Position numbers and translations under genes: made by a program
Part shown: one piece after another, positions 51,888 to 61,682 of the stretch
Layout: every line of letters starts with the position of its first letter
How positions within the stretch are numbered: the stretch's first letter is position 1
Notes under the pieces: model-generated
Told to the model about the DNA's origin: nothing
Database searches by the model: none
The model's input: only the letters and a program-made list of their open reading frames with translations
NCBI GenBank assembly: GCA_052034525.1
Contig: JBPOIK010000062.1
Coordinates: 46,749 to 110,748, forward strand
Source of the DNA: JAFGJQ01 sp052034525
GTDB lineage: Bacteria > Planctomycetota > Phycisphaerae > UBA1845
Direction of reading: 5' to 3'
DNA: 64,000 nt

Positions 51888-53963
51888 GTGTACGCCAGTT
51901 ATTTCGGCCTGCGTGAACCGCCCTTCAACAACACGCCCGATCCGCGCTTCTTCTATCCGACTCCCGACCACGAGGAAGCGCTGGCGACGCTCATTTATGC
52001 CGTGGGCGAGGGGAAGGGATACGTCCTGCTGACGGGCGAAGTCGGTACGGGCAAGACACTGATGTCCCGACTCATGCTCCGCCACTTCGACGGGCGGATC
52101 GCCTTCGCCACCGTCAACCATGCCGTGGAATCGGCCCGCGACCTGCTGCACCTGATCTGCGCCGAGCTGGAAATCGACGTTCGCGGCGAGGATTCCAACG
52201 CGCGGCTCATCCACTCTCTGCAGACGTTTCTGCTGGACCGTTTTGCCGCGCGGATGCCCGTGGTCCTGGTGCTGGACGAGGCCCAGAACCTGCCCCGCGA
52301 CGCCTTCGAGCTGCTTCGCACCATCGGCAACCTGGAATCCGACGAATCGAAACTGCTGCAGGTCGTGATCCTGGGCCAGCCCGAGCTGCGCTCGCGGTTC
52401 CGGGCGGCGGACATGCGGCAACTGCGGCAGCGGCTTTTCCGCACCGTTCATCTGCCCGCCCTGAGCCTGGAGCAATGCGACGCATACATCCAACACCGCC
52501 TCCAGGTCGCCGGCACGGCGGCAGCCATCTTCGACCCGTCCGCGGTGGCGGCCATTCATCATCACGCCGGCGGACTGCCGCGCCAGATCAACACAATATG
52601 CGACAACGCGCTGCTGAGCGCCTATTCCGCGGACCGGACAACGATCGACGCCCCCTTCGTGGAGAGCGTGCTCCGCCAGATGATGCCCATCGATGGCGAG
52701 AAGCTCGAACCGTCCGATCCGGCGGCTCCGGTCGAGCGGGCTCCGAAACCGCCGGACGCGCCGCCGGTGGCCGCGGCGCCCGCCACGGAAGCCGGGCCGA
52801 CGACACCGGCATACGACGCACGGTACGTTCTCATACCCGCCCAGGACTGGCAGACCACTCTGCATCGCCTGGACGAGCTCTCGCGAATCCAGGCCGCCCA
52901 CGCGGACGCCCAGCGATCGGCCACCAACGCTACCGCCGCCGGCCTCGATGAAGTCGCGGGCAAACTGACGTCACTCGAACAGGAGATGGCGGGTGTACAG
53001 GAACAGGCCGCTCAGAACACGGCCACGGTCAACGCCACCGCACGCCAGGTCAGCCTTCTCCAGCAATACGTCGCGGAGAGTGAGCGGCGATACGAGCAGG
53101 CCATCGAGAAGCTGATGTCCAGAACGACCGAACAGAGCCAGCGAATCACCCGGCTCGAACGGCTGGCCCAGGCTCTGCGCGTGGCCCGTCAGGCCGCCGA
53201 CGAGGCGTTCGCGCAGATCGCGGGCGAGCCCGGACCCCGCCTTCCCGAGGCCCCCGACACCGCGCTGGTCTCAGCACCCGCGGCGGCCGGTCCTTCCGCG
53301 CCGGCGGTGAGCCCGGATGAACGTGTGGGTCAGCTCATGCAGCGGATCGCCGAGGCCGAGCGGCATATCGATAACGTCGACGCCTGGCTGACCGGAGCGA
53401 TTCATCGCGGCGACGCCCAGGCGGCGGCGCTCCAGAATCTGCAGAATACGACCAGCCGTGCCCGCCGACTGGCCCGCAAGGCTTTTGAACGGGCCACGCG
53501 GGCCCACCATCGCGTGTCAAACCTGGCCGAAGACGTGGCCGGCCTCCAGGCCGCCTCCGATCGCATGACCCAGGCACAGCAATCGATGTTGGCTCGCGTA
53601 GGCGTCTTGGGCCAGTCCGCCACGCACGCCCGACACACCGCGAACGAGGCCATGAAGGAAGCCGTCAGAACCGCCGGTCGATCCAAGCGGATAGGTGCTG
53701 AGATCGACAAGGTGGTTCGTCAGATCGAGCAGGTCAGCCCCGCCGGCCGCACGCCGACTCGCTCGGATCGACTGGGCCAGGCCGCCCGTCTTGACACGAA
53801 CGCGCGCCTTCGGCGGATTCTCGAACGCAGCCAGGCGGCAGTGGGCGGATTGCGGAACACGCCGGAAGCGCCCACCCCCTACGCGTCAGCCTCCGTGAAC
53901 ACCTCGGCCGGCGAGGCCCTCGCCCGCGACCTGACGCATCTGGCCGACGTGCTGAACGCCTGA
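51888..53963 (+). CDS. XrtA/PEP-CTERM-associated ATPase with long coiled C terminus
   Basis: 691 residues. The first 270 are an ExeA/GspA-like AAA domain: YFGLREPPFNNTPDPRFFYPTPDHEEAL, the family start; Walker A GEVGTGKT (50-57), DEAQ (130-133). The remaining 420 residues are mostly coiled helix with Pro/Ala linkers, beyond the usual length. ATPases of this family accompany exosortase exopolysaccharide loci. GTG at 51888 is inferred from the family start; the ribosome site is weak. Divergent from the Wza-like gene. Confidence 0.88.
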   Translation: MYASYFGLREPPFNNTPDPRFFYPTPDHEEALATLIYAVGEGKGYVLLTGEVGTGKTLMSRLMLRHFDGRIAFATVNHAVESARDLLHLICAELEIDVRGEDSNARLIHSLQTFLLDRFAARMPVVLVLDEAQNLPRDAFELLRTIGNLESDESKLLQVVILGQPELRSRFRAADMRQLRQRLFRTVHLPALSLEQCDAYIQHRLQVAGTAAAIFDPSAVAAIHHHAGGLPRQINTICDNALLSAYSADRTTIDAPFVESVLRQMMPIDGEKLEPSDPAAPVERAPKPPDAPPVAAAPATEAGPTTPAYDARYVLIPAQDWQTTLHRLDELSRIQAAHADAQRSATNATAAGLDEVAGKLTSLEQEMAGVQEQAAQNTATVNATARQVSLLQQYVAESERRYEQAIEKLMSRTTEQSQRITRLERLAQALRVARQAADEAFAQIAGEPGPRLPEAPDTALVSAPAAAGPSAPAVSPDERVGQLMQRIAEAERHIDNVDAWLTGAIHRGDAQAAALQNLQNTTSRARRLARKAFERATRAHHRVSNLAEDVAGLQAASDRMTQAQQSMLARVGVLGQSATHARHTANEAMKEAVRTAGRSKRIGAEIDKVVRQIEQVSPAGRTPTRSDRLGQAARLDTNARLRRILERSQAAVGGLRNTPEAPTPYASASVNTSAGEALARDLTHLADVLNA

Positions 53964-54264
53964 GGCGGCCGCCGTGATCGCCTGGATTCTCACCGACGTA
54001 AAAACGGAAAACGCCAGATCGCGACTCTCGCCCCGATCTGGCGGCTTCCCTCGGAGGAGGAGGAAGAAGGAGGTCTTGGCATTGGATATGTCGAATTCCG
54101 GCCGCCCGAAAGCAAATGGATTCAGCGTTTTTCGCAATAGAATCATCACAAAATAGTTATCGCACTTCACAGCCCCGTTGCCCGCCTGTGAGGCGACCGA
54201 TACACTGTGGGACTTGTCGAAGCGTCGATAGACGGGATCCGCCCGGCAGCATGGGAACTTGAGC
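53964..54264. other. Gap between the XrtA ATPase and leuS
   Basis: 301 nt. A perfect 10-bp inverted repeat is at 54012-54043. No ORF with coding character; an AT-rich stretch at 54117-54160 may hold a promoter for leuS. Confidence 0.45.
54012..54043 (+). terminator. Hairpin after the XrtA ATPase gene
   Basis: CGCCAGATCG/CGATCTGGCG, 10-bp perfect stem, 12-nt loop. Starts 49 nt after the stop codon. It lacks a T tract, so termination is unproven. Confidence 0.5.
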
Positions 54265-57200
54265 ATGACAGACACGCAACCTTCTGGGAAAGCGGGTAGT
54301 TACGATTTTCGGACCATCGAGGCCCGCTGGCAGGCCTACTGGCACGAGCACAAGTCTTTTGCCGTGGCGAACCCCGGCGATCCGGGCTTCGACCGTACCC
54401 GGCCCAAGTGCTACATCCTGGACATGTTCCCATATCCCAGCGGCGCCGGGCTGCACGTGGGGCACCCTCTGGGATACTGCGCGACGGATATCTACTCGCG
54501 ATACAAGCGAATGCGCGGGTTCAACGTCCTGCATCCGATGGGCTACGACGCGTTCGGCCTGCCGGCGGAACAGTATGCCATCGAACACGGCGTGCATCCG
54601 GCCGTCACCACGCGCCGAAACATCGAGAACATGCGGCGGCAGCTCAAGATGTTCGGTTTCTCGTACGACTGGGACCGCGAAATCGCCACCTGCGACCCGG
54701 AGTACTACAAGCACACGCAGTGGATCTTCCTGCAGATGTTCAACAGTTGGTTCGACGACGAACTCGAATGGACCGATCCCACCGGGCGAACCTGCAAGGG
54801 AAGGGCCCGGCCCATCGACGAGCTGGAGGCGGCCCTGCGCAATGAAACTCTCTTCGTGGATGACGCCCTGAAGCTGGTCCGCGATCGGAAGCAACCGCAC
54901 CGGACGTGGAGCGATCTGTCGACGGCCGAGCAGCGCCAGGCCATCCACAACCAGCGGCTGGCTTTCATCGACGAGGTGCCGGTGAACTGGTGCCCCGCGC
55001 TGGGCACCGTGCTGGCCAACGAGGAAGTCACCGCAGACGGCCGCAGCGAACGCGGCAACCACCCGGTGTTCCGGCGCCCGTTGCGACAATGGATGCTTCG
55101 CATCACGAAATACGCGGAGCGACTGCTGAACGATCTGGAACTGCTGGATTGGCCGGAGCCGATCAAGATTATGCAGCGCAACTGGATCGGCCGCAGCACG
55201 GGCGCCCAGGTGGATTTCCCCCTGGTTTCCGGCGGACCCGCAGCGCCTCTAATGCCGGATCCGGCGCAATGGCGCGCCGCGCGGGAATCCGGCGGCTGTC
55301 CGGCCCGACCGGAGCCGTTCACGATTCGCGTGTACACCACCCGGCCGGACACGCTCTTCGGAGCCACCTACATGGTGCTGGCGCCGGAGCATCCGCTGGT
55401 GGACAGAATCACCACGCCGGACCGGCGGGCCTCCGTGGAAAAGTACGTCGCGGTCTCTCGCCACAAATCGGATCTGGACCGCACAGCCGAAACCAAGGAG
55501 AAGACCGGTGTCTTCACCGGGGCCTATGCGATGAATCCGGTCAACGGCGAACACATCCCGGTGTGGGTGGCCGACTACGTGCTCATGGGGTACGGCACGG
55601 GTGCGATCATGGCGGTGCCGGCACACGACACGCGGGACTTCGCGTTTGCCAAGGCGTTTGATCTGCCGATCCGGGTGGTGGTCCAGCCGCAGAATGACTG
55701 GCTGCATGACCAGATCGTCGGCGGCCGGTTCGACCACGACCGGGCCGAGCACACGGGGCGGCGGCCGGTTCTGGACGCGATGATGCAGGGCATGGTGAGT
55801 ACCGCCAACGTGATGAACTTTACCGCGCTGAACGTGTTTTCGATTCTGGACGGCGACCCGGCCTGGACGGACCAGGTGGCGGTACCCTTCTATCGGAACC
55901 ACGCGGATCTGCTGCTCGAATCCTTCACTGAGGAAGGCACCGCCGTGCATTCCGGCGAGTTTGACGGCCTGACCACGGCGGCGTTCCAGATTCGGATCAC
56001 GCAATGGCTGGAACAGAAGGGGCTGGGCCGGGGGGCGGTCAATTACAAACTGCGTGACTGGGTGTTCAGCCGGCAGAAATACTGGGGCGAGCCGTTTCCG
56101 GTTCTGCACGGCCCGAACGGCGAGATCATTGCGTACGACGCGGAAGACCTGCCGGTCACTCTGCCGGAGATGGACGATTTCAAACCGACGCCGGTGAGCG
56201 AGGGGTCCGACGCCCTGCCGGAGCCGCCGCTGGGCCGGGCGAAGGACTGGGTCACCGTACAGCGCGACGGGAAGACCTGGCGTCACGATCTGAACACGAT
56301 GCCGCAATGGGCCGGCTCATGCTGGTATTACCTGCGGTATCTGAACCCGACCCTGGACCGGCGCTTCTGCGACCGGCAGGCCGACGACTACTGGATGCCC
56401 GTGGACATGTACGTGGGAGGGGCGGAGCACGCCGTGCTGCACCTGCTCTACGCCCGGTTCTGGCACAAGGTGTTGTTTGACCTGAATCTCGTGTCCACCT
56501 GCGAGCCGTTCATGAGGCTGGTGAACCAGGGGATGATTCAGGGCTTCGCTTTCAAGGACACACGCGGGGCGACCATCGCGGCGGATCGGGTGGAAGAGGT
56601 ATCGGAGGGGCGGTTCCGCCACAAACAAACGGGCGAGCCGGTGACGCAGGTGATCGCGAAGATGAGCAAGTCGCTCAAGAACGTGGTGAACCCGGACGAC
56701 GTCATTGGACAGTTCGGAGCGGACACGTTCCGACTGTACGAGATGTTCATGGGGCCCATCGAGGCCTCCAAACCGTGGAACACGCGGGACGTGCCGGGCC
56801 TGTTCAAGCTGCTGTCACGCATCTGGCGGCTCTTTATCGACGAGGAAACCGGCCGGCTGTCGCCCGCCCTGGTGGACGACGCGCCGGATCGGGAATGCCT
56901 GCGCGTGCTGCACAAGACGATCCGAAGCGTGGAGGAAGACATCGAGCAGCTCAAATTCAACACGGCCATCGCGGAGTTTTTCGACTTCGTGAACTTCATG
57001 ACGCCGCGGAGCCGGCGACCGCGGGCGGTGCTGGAGCCGTTTGTGCTGCTGCTGGCCCCGTTCGCCCCGCACATCGCGGAGGAATTGTGGCGACGGCTGG
57101 GGCACGACGAGTCGCTGATCGGCGAGGCGTGGCCGGCGTACGACGAGGCGCTGGCCCGCGACGAGTCGGTGGAGATCGCCGTGCAGGTGAACGGCAAGAT

Positions 57201-57354
57201 CAGAAGCCGGATTCACGTGCCCGCCGACGCGGACGACGCCCGGATCGAGGCCCTGGCCCGTGCCGACGCGAAGGTCTGTGACGCCCTGGCCGGCAAGACG
57301 GTCCGCCGCGTGTTCGTGGTCAAAGGCCGCCTGGTGAATCTGATCGCCGGTTGA
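54265..57354 (+). CDS. leuS: Leucyl-tRNA synthetase
   Basis: 1029 residues, long for bacterial LeuRS (about 860). Class I motifs: PYPSGAGLHVGHPLGY (HIGH-like) near residue 50 and KMSKSLKNVVNPDD (KMSKS) near residue 800. The editing domain (about 260-560, FTIRVYTTRPDTLFGATYMVLAPEHPLV) is present. It charges tRNA-Leu and edits mischarged products. ATG 54265 is preferred to a TTG at 54259. A GC-rich hairpin follows the stop at 57364-57389. Confidence 0.95.
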   Translation: MTDTQPSGKAGSYDFRTIEARWQAYWHEHKSFAVANPGDPGFDRTRPKCYILDMFPYPSGAGLHVGHPLGYCATDIYSRYKRMRGFNVLHPMGYDAFGLPAEQYAIEHGVHPAVTTRRNIENMRRQLKMFGFSYDWDREIATCDPEYYKHTQWIFLQMFNSWFDDELEWTDPTGRTCKGRARPIDELEAALRNETLFVDDALKLVRDRKQPHRTWSDLSTAEQRQAIHNQRLAFIDEVPVNWCPALGTVLANEEVTADGRSERGNHPVFRRPLRQWMLRITKYAERLLNDLELLDWPEPIKIMQRNWIGRSTGAQVDFPLVSGGPAAPLMPDPAQWRAARESGGCPARPEPFTIRVYTTRPDTLFGATYMVLAPEHPLVDRITTPDRRASVEKYVAVSRHKSDLDRTAETKEKTGVFTGAYAMNPVNGEHIPVWVADYVLMGYGTGAIMAVPAHDTRDFAFAKAFDLPIRVVVQPQNDWLHDQIVGGRFDHDRAEHTGRRPVLDAMMQGMVSTANVMNFTALNVFSILDGDPAWTDQVAVPFYRNHADLLLESFTEEGTAVHSGEFDGLTTAAFQIRITQWLEQKGLGRGAVNYKLRDWVFSRQKYWGEPFPVLHGPNGEIIAYDAEDLPVTLPEMDDFKPTPVSEGSDALPEPPLGRAKDWVTVQRDGKTWRHDLNTMPQWAGSCWYYLRYLNPTLDRRFCDRQADDYWMPVDMYVGGAEHAVLHLLYARFWHKVLFDLNLVSTCEPFMRLVNQGMIQGFAFKDTRGATIAADRVEEVSEGRFRHKQTGEPVTQVIAKMSKSLKNVVNPDDVIGQFGADTFRLYEMFMGPIEASKPWNTRDVPGLFKLLSRIWRLFIDEETGRLSPALVDDAPDRECLRVLHKTIRSVEEDIEQLKFNTAIAEFFDFVNFMTPRSRRPRAVLEPFVLLLAPFAPHIAEELWRRLGHDESLIGEAWPAYDEALARDESVEIAVQVNGKIRSRIHVPADADDARIEALARADAKVCDALAGKTVRRVFVVKGRLVNLIAG

Positions 57355-57363
57355 GTCGCACAC

Positions 57364-57389
57364 GCCAGCCGGAAGGAGGGGCGGCTGGC
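57364..57389 (+). terminator. Hairpin after leuS
   Basis: GCCAGCCG/CGGCTGGC with a 10-nt loop, beginning 10 nt after the leuS stop. No T tract. Confidence 0.45.
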
Positions 57390-57569
57390 CCGGTCGAAAC
57401 GTGCGCCAACCGCCTGTACGTCCGTCATTGTCGGATCATTTGCCATTTGGGCCGTCCGCCTGTCCGGACCGGATCAAGCCGTCATGGCGAATCATCCATT
57501 CCTCAAGATGGCCGGTCCCCCACGGCACATCGACCTTCAATAGCCCCAAGAGGCCGGATACGTGAAAGA

Positions 57570-57605
57570 GGGCACCGGGCCGACCTGTCGATCGATCCGG
57601 TGCCC
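57570..57605 (-). terminator. Rho-independent terminator of the dockerin gene
   Basis: Perfect 9-bp stem GGGCACCGG/CCGGTGCCC with an 18-nt loop, beginning 67 nt after the stop on the minus strand and followed by TCTTTC. Confidence 0.6.
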
Positions 57606-57671
57606 CAGGTTCCTTATCCGAAATGCGTATGTCTTGTACGGGCCGCCGGATGCAAGCCCGTCATGCCAACC

Positions 57672-60600
57672 CTACTGAGGGCCACTGGCCTCCAGCCCCG
57701 TGACGAACGTCGGGAGGTCATCCGCGTCGATGTCGAGGCTCGGAAGGAAGTCTGCCCGAACGCACGTTCCGCCGTCGAACGGGCCGATGCACGCCTGGTA
57801 CACCGCGAAGTCCCTCAGGTCCACGTCATGGTCGCCATCGGCATCGCCGACCTTGACCACGAACTCGACGTCGTTGTCGCCGACAACGCCACTGCCCGCC
57901 AGGTCGACCACGCCCGTCACCGTCGCGACGTACGTTCCCTCGCCCAGGGCCGGGGAAACGGTCGCGGTCACGAACCGCCCGTCGGCACTGAGAGTCGGCG
58001 TGTACGGTCCGCCCGGGCCGGTGATGATCACCGCGCCGGCCGGCGCACTCACGTCTTCGGTGAATTCAATGACCAGACGGGTTTCCGACAGATCCCGCGG
58101 TTCACTGGTCGCGGCCGCGCCGGTCGCCGTTGCATCCAGCGGGATCTCGCCGACCACCGGGTTCAGCACGAACTGGACGTTCTTGATGTCAATGAAGTCG
58201 TCCAATCCCCCATTCCCAGTGTCCCAGTCTGTTCCGTAGAATCGCATGCGCGTAATGTTCGTCGGGTCAAAGGTATTGCCGCCGTAGTTGGTGTCCTTGC
58301 CCGATGTGGCTACGGAAATCGTGACGTGCGACCACGTCGGATACCAGTCCCCGAACGGGAAGGAGTTCACATTGGGCCCATATACGATTCCGTACTCTCG
58401 ATAGCCGTTCAGCATCGACCCGTCGTAGTTGTACATGGTCACGAAGATGTTGCAGTCGCCATAGGGATTTGTGTTCGTGATCGGGTCCTGGAATGCGCGC
58501 GCATCGAACTCGAACGTCAGATTCGTCTTGGTGATGTCGATAGGGCCGTCGCCGCTGAGCACGAAGTCGATATACGGACCGTAGTACCAACCCTTGTTCA
58601 GGTGGTATCGAGTGAATCCTTCCGGTTCGTCCGGCGGATTCGCGGGTTCAAACGTGATGAACGCGTCGCCTGAGGAAAAAATCGCATCGCCCTCCCCGAG
58701 GTTGATCTGCTGATCCATCGGAATATCCACCGTAACGATCGGCGTCCCATGCTCGGCCGTGCTCTTGAAGGACACAATCTGCGGCGGAACATTGGCCTCG
58801 ACGGCCGCCAGCTTGTGCGGCTCCTGCCAGTTGAAGAAGTAAGCCCGCTGGATACCGTCCTCCTGAATGGGGCCCAGCACCGGTCCGCACAGAAGGTTGG
58901 TCCCATGGTTGTTGTCGTTGGCGGGGCCCGTGTTGTACTCAAAGAGCGTCGGGGTGTTCAGCGCCGGATTGCCCACGGCGGGGCTGTCCTGAATCTCGAA
59001 CTCGAACCCATCGAAAACCCCGTCCTGCGCGTGGTAGTCGAGATAGACCGGGTCGCTTGTCTCCACGCCGTTGGATACGGTGATCGTGTTGTTCTCCAGA
59101 TCGAACGTGTAGGTGATGTGCTGCCACTCTCCCGCCACGATGGACACCCCCTGGGGGCCCCAGTGCTTCGTTGTGATCTTTCCACCCTGCGCCGGTTGAT
59201 ACGCCCACCACTGACCATAATCCCCGCTGTGGGACATCCAGATGGCGTCGCCCAGATCCGTGCGATACTGGTCGAACTCAATAATGATCGTTCCATTCGA
59301 ATTGGCCAGTCCGCCCGGGTTCAGGATACGGTCGAACTCGGCCCAGACCGCGGTAACGCCCTGATCGCAGCTTCCGGATATATCCATGCTCAGAACCCGG
59401 CCTTTGCCGGCGCCGGTGGGGTCTTCAATGATGTCCAGCACCCCGGGCACGTTGCCCACTTCCCTCCACGTGGCGTCCCGCGTCCCCCAGCCGCCCTGGG
59501 CCGAGTTCACCTGAAAGACAATGCTCCCGAGGGCATAGCCTTCAAAGCCGCCCACATCCAGCGCAACCGTCAGGGGATCGGAGCTCACACCGTTCGTCGA
59601 AATAACGAGGTTGTCGATGTAGATCGGACCGTCATCCGCTTCTTCGCAGCTCTCCACCAGTATCCCGTCCGTCACGTTGACGGCGATAACGCGGGACGTG
59701 AACGTGGGATCCAGATCCGTCCGACTGTTCGTGCCGGACAGGTAGATGCTCTTGCCGGCCGCGTCCTGGTAGAGTCCGCCCACCGAACGCGGCTCGCCGA
59801 ACCATTCGGTCGTGTAGTACGACCCGACCGTGCAGTCGCCGGTTCCGTCGTTGGGGTCCATGTACCGCTGAATAGTTCCCCCAAAACCCCCGGCCAGGAC
59901 ATCGGTGCCGTTGAAGTCCAGCATGGCGACGTCATAGAAACCATGCCCGGTGCCGGGGGCCAGCAGGCTGCTCTTCGCGCCCGTCACGGGGTCATAGACG
60001 TAGAACGTGCTGCCCGTGTCGGCCCACGTGGCGATGTACAGCAGACCCGTAGTCTGCGAGTAAATGACGTGGCTGCGCTTCTGCGTGTGCCCCGTCGACG
60101 CCACCCAGGCGTCGCTGGCGCCGATGCCCGGCTTGATCTTGATGCCGTAGGCCAGGTCCGGCCCCCCCACGTGGAAGTACAGGCCGTGCTCGCCCGGCGC
60201 GAAAGCGTCGGGAACGAATGCCATCTGCCCGCCCGTCGCCTCCGGGATGGCGTTGGTCGTTCCGACGTAGTTGGACCAGTTCAGCGTGCCGGTAGCCGAG
60301 TCAATCTCATACACCATGCACTGCCCTGCGCTTGGAGCGCCCACGACGTAAAGTCTGCCACCGTACAGCACGGGCGTGAGCTTCTTGTGTTGCCCCGCGA
60401 ACCACGAATAGGGCAGCACGGTCTCCCAGACCTTCATTCCGTTGCTCTTGAGATACGCGACAGCGATGCCGTTTCCCTGATTGTCCTCGCCGATCGCGTA
60501 AACGCGGCCGCTCGGCCCGCCGTCACCCACCACCGGAGCGGCCGAATCCCGATCGTCGACATCCACGCCGACGTAATGGCGGTTATCGTCGCCCAGAGCA

Positions 60601-60965
60601 ACGCCGTCCGTATTGGCCGTCCAGCGCGGCTGCCCGTCCGGCGTGACGGAGAGAACCTTAGGTTCGGGCCACTGGCACTTCCAGTACAGGTTGCCCTCTT
60701 CATCGAACGTGATGGCAGACCGCGATTCCGGCAGGTCCGCGTGGAGTGGCGCCGCTTTGACGTCCAACTCGAACGAAGGCTGGACACCGGCCGTGAACGT
60801 GAACTCGTATTCCGGGTACGTCGTCTTGTCGACCGCCGCGGTGCCGCTCAGATTGCCGTGGATGGTCCCCCACGGGGCCACGACCTCGTCCGCCAGAGCG
60901 GGCGCAACGCACCCTGCCAGCACTATCAGACCGGCAAGCGTGAATACTTTTCGCTGGTTCCTCAT
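57672..60965 (-). CDS. Large secreted dockerin-type protein
   Basis: 1097 residues with a signal peptide (about 1-25, ending ALA). The first 450 residues look like a PQQ-like beta-propeller (repeats such as GGRLYVVGAPSAGQ, TGLLYIATWADTGS). The middle carries two or three carbohydrate-binding-type beta-sandwich domains (LGDAIWMSHSGDYGQWW region and the later FGDWYPTWSHVTISVAT). A bacterial Ig-like part precedes a dockerin-like Ca-binding pair near the C terminus (GDADGDHDVDLRDF, then DIDADDLPTF). Probable role: extracellular polymer binding or degradation scaffold. Ribosome site AGGAGG is strong. A perfect inverted repeat is 50 nt upstream. Confidence 0.75.
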   Translation of the reverse strand: MRNQRKVFTLAGLIVLAGCVAPALADEVVAPWGTIHGNLSGTAAVDKTTYPEYEFTFTAGVQPSFELDVKAAPLHADLPESRSAITFDEEGNLYWKCQWPEPKVLSVTPDGQPRWTANTDGVALGDDNRHYVGVDVDDRDSAAPVVGDGGPSGRVYAIGEDNQGNGIAVAYLKSNGMKVWETVLPYSWFAGQHKKLTPVLYGGRLYVVGAPSAGQCMVYEIDSATGTLNWSNYVGTTNAIPEATGGQMAFVPDAFAPGEHGLYFHVGGPDLAYGIKIKPGIGASDAWVASTGHTQKRSHVIYSQTTGLLYIATWADTGSTFYVYDPVTGAKSSLLAPGTGHGFYDVAMLDFNGTDVLAGGFGGTIQRYMDPNDGTGDCTVGSYYTTEWFGEPRSVGGLYQDAAGKSIYLSGTNSRTDLDPTFTSRVIAVNVTDGILVESCEEADDGPIYIDNLVISTNGVSSDPLTVALDVGGFEGYALGSIVFQVNSAQGGWGTRDATWREVGNVPGVLDIIEDPTGAGKGRVLSMDISGSCDQGVTAVWAEFDRILNPGGLANSNGTIIIEFDQYRTDLGDAIWMSHSGDYGQWWAYQPAQGGKITTKHWGPQGVSIVAGEWQHITYTFDLENNTITVSNGVETSDPVYLDYHAQDGVFDGFEFEIQDSPAVGNPALNTPTLFEYNTGPANDNNHGTNLLCGPVLGPIQEDGIQRAYFFNWQEPHKLAAVEANVPPQIVSFKSTAEHGTPIVTVDIPMDQQINLGEGDAIFSSGDAFITFEPANPPDEPEGFTRYHLNKGWYYGPYIDFVLSGDGPIDITKTNLTFEFDARAFQDPITNTNPYGDCNIFVTMYNYDGSMLNGYREYGIVYGPNVNSFPFGDWYPTWSHVTISVATSGKDTNYGGNTFDPTNITRMRFYGTDWDTGNGGLDDFIDIKNVQFVLNPVVGEIPLDATATGAAATSEPRDLSETRLVIEFTEDVSAPAGAVIITGPGGPYTPTLSADGRFVTATVSPALGEGTYVATVTGVVDLAGSGVVGDNDVEFVVKVGDADGDHDVDLRDFAVYQACIGPFDGGTCVRADFLPSLDIDADDLPTFVTGLEASGPQ

Positions 60966-61682
60966 GCGTCTTCCTCCTGCTTAGATAGAAATGCACACGC
61001 ACTACTGCCTCGTCATCCCCAAAACCTGGGGATCACGCCCACGACTCAGACCGCTCCAAAAGGACTTGATTGACAGGCTCGAAAGGGCTTCTTCCATCCC
61101 ACCTCGCGCAATTCTCGCTATCCTCGACTGCCGCGTCCGACGGATCCGAGCGCCTCTGCTCCCGGGAATCGGCAGGGCCCTCATACAGGACCGCCCTTAC
61201 CCCGCTGCCGCTGGGGTCGCTGGCCGGACTGGCTCAGCGAACGACCCAGAAGGTCGCACGCTCCGCCCTGTGACAGCCTCGTATCGAATCATAGGCCGAA
61301 CACAGCCGGGAAACGGAGTCCACCTGGATTATGATTCCGCCGAAACAGTCGCCATGACGGATCGCCGGACCATCAGACTCCACTTAAGGGATTCTACCTA
61401 GATCAGTGTGGCGAATGCAACCCACCTTCGCGCATGACAACCCGAGTGATGGCAACATTGGTCAACCATCGTATGGTATTACGCAGAACCCCAATTCTCA
61501 TGATACGCCAATCTCATTTTTACTGTATTTTGTATCGATTGGCTGAAAACGATCTGGAATGCTACGCGCGGCGTGAGGCGATTGCAGAATGGGCTTCTGA
61601 ACGCTCGGGCGAATCTGCTCACAGGGTCCGGGAATCCCGGTTTTAGCGTGCCGACGGTCGGACGGCTGGCTGACAATGCAAG
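60966..61682. other. Long, relatively AT-rich gap upstream of the dockerin gene
   Basis: 717 nt between two divergent genes. It is less GC-rich from about 61380 to 61560 than the surroundings. It contains an inverted repeat at 61015-61033. One short open frame (about 61434-61646) has no ribosome site and unlikely codon use. Probable promoter region for both neighbours. Confidence 0.45.
61015..61033. repeat. Perfect inverted repeat upstream of the dockerin gene
   Basis: ATCCCCA-AAACC-TGGGGAT, 7-bp arms, 50 nt before the start of the 1097-residue gene. Could be an operator or a 5' UTR hairpin. Confidence 0.5.

Larger units (their letters stand above)
57355..57671. other. Convergent gap between leuS and the dockerin protein
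   Basis: 317 nt. Two hairpins are noted separately. No ORF with coding character. Confidence 0.45.

Noticed and set aside
58749..61073. 774-codon frame antisense to the dockerin protein
   Set aside because: The minus-strand gene has a signal peptide and an AGGAGG site; the antisense is Arg/His-rich and unlike a protein.
61434..61646. 70-codon plus-strand frame in the gap before the DUF5658-like gene
   Set aside because: No ribosome site and unlikely amino acid use; treated as noncoding.
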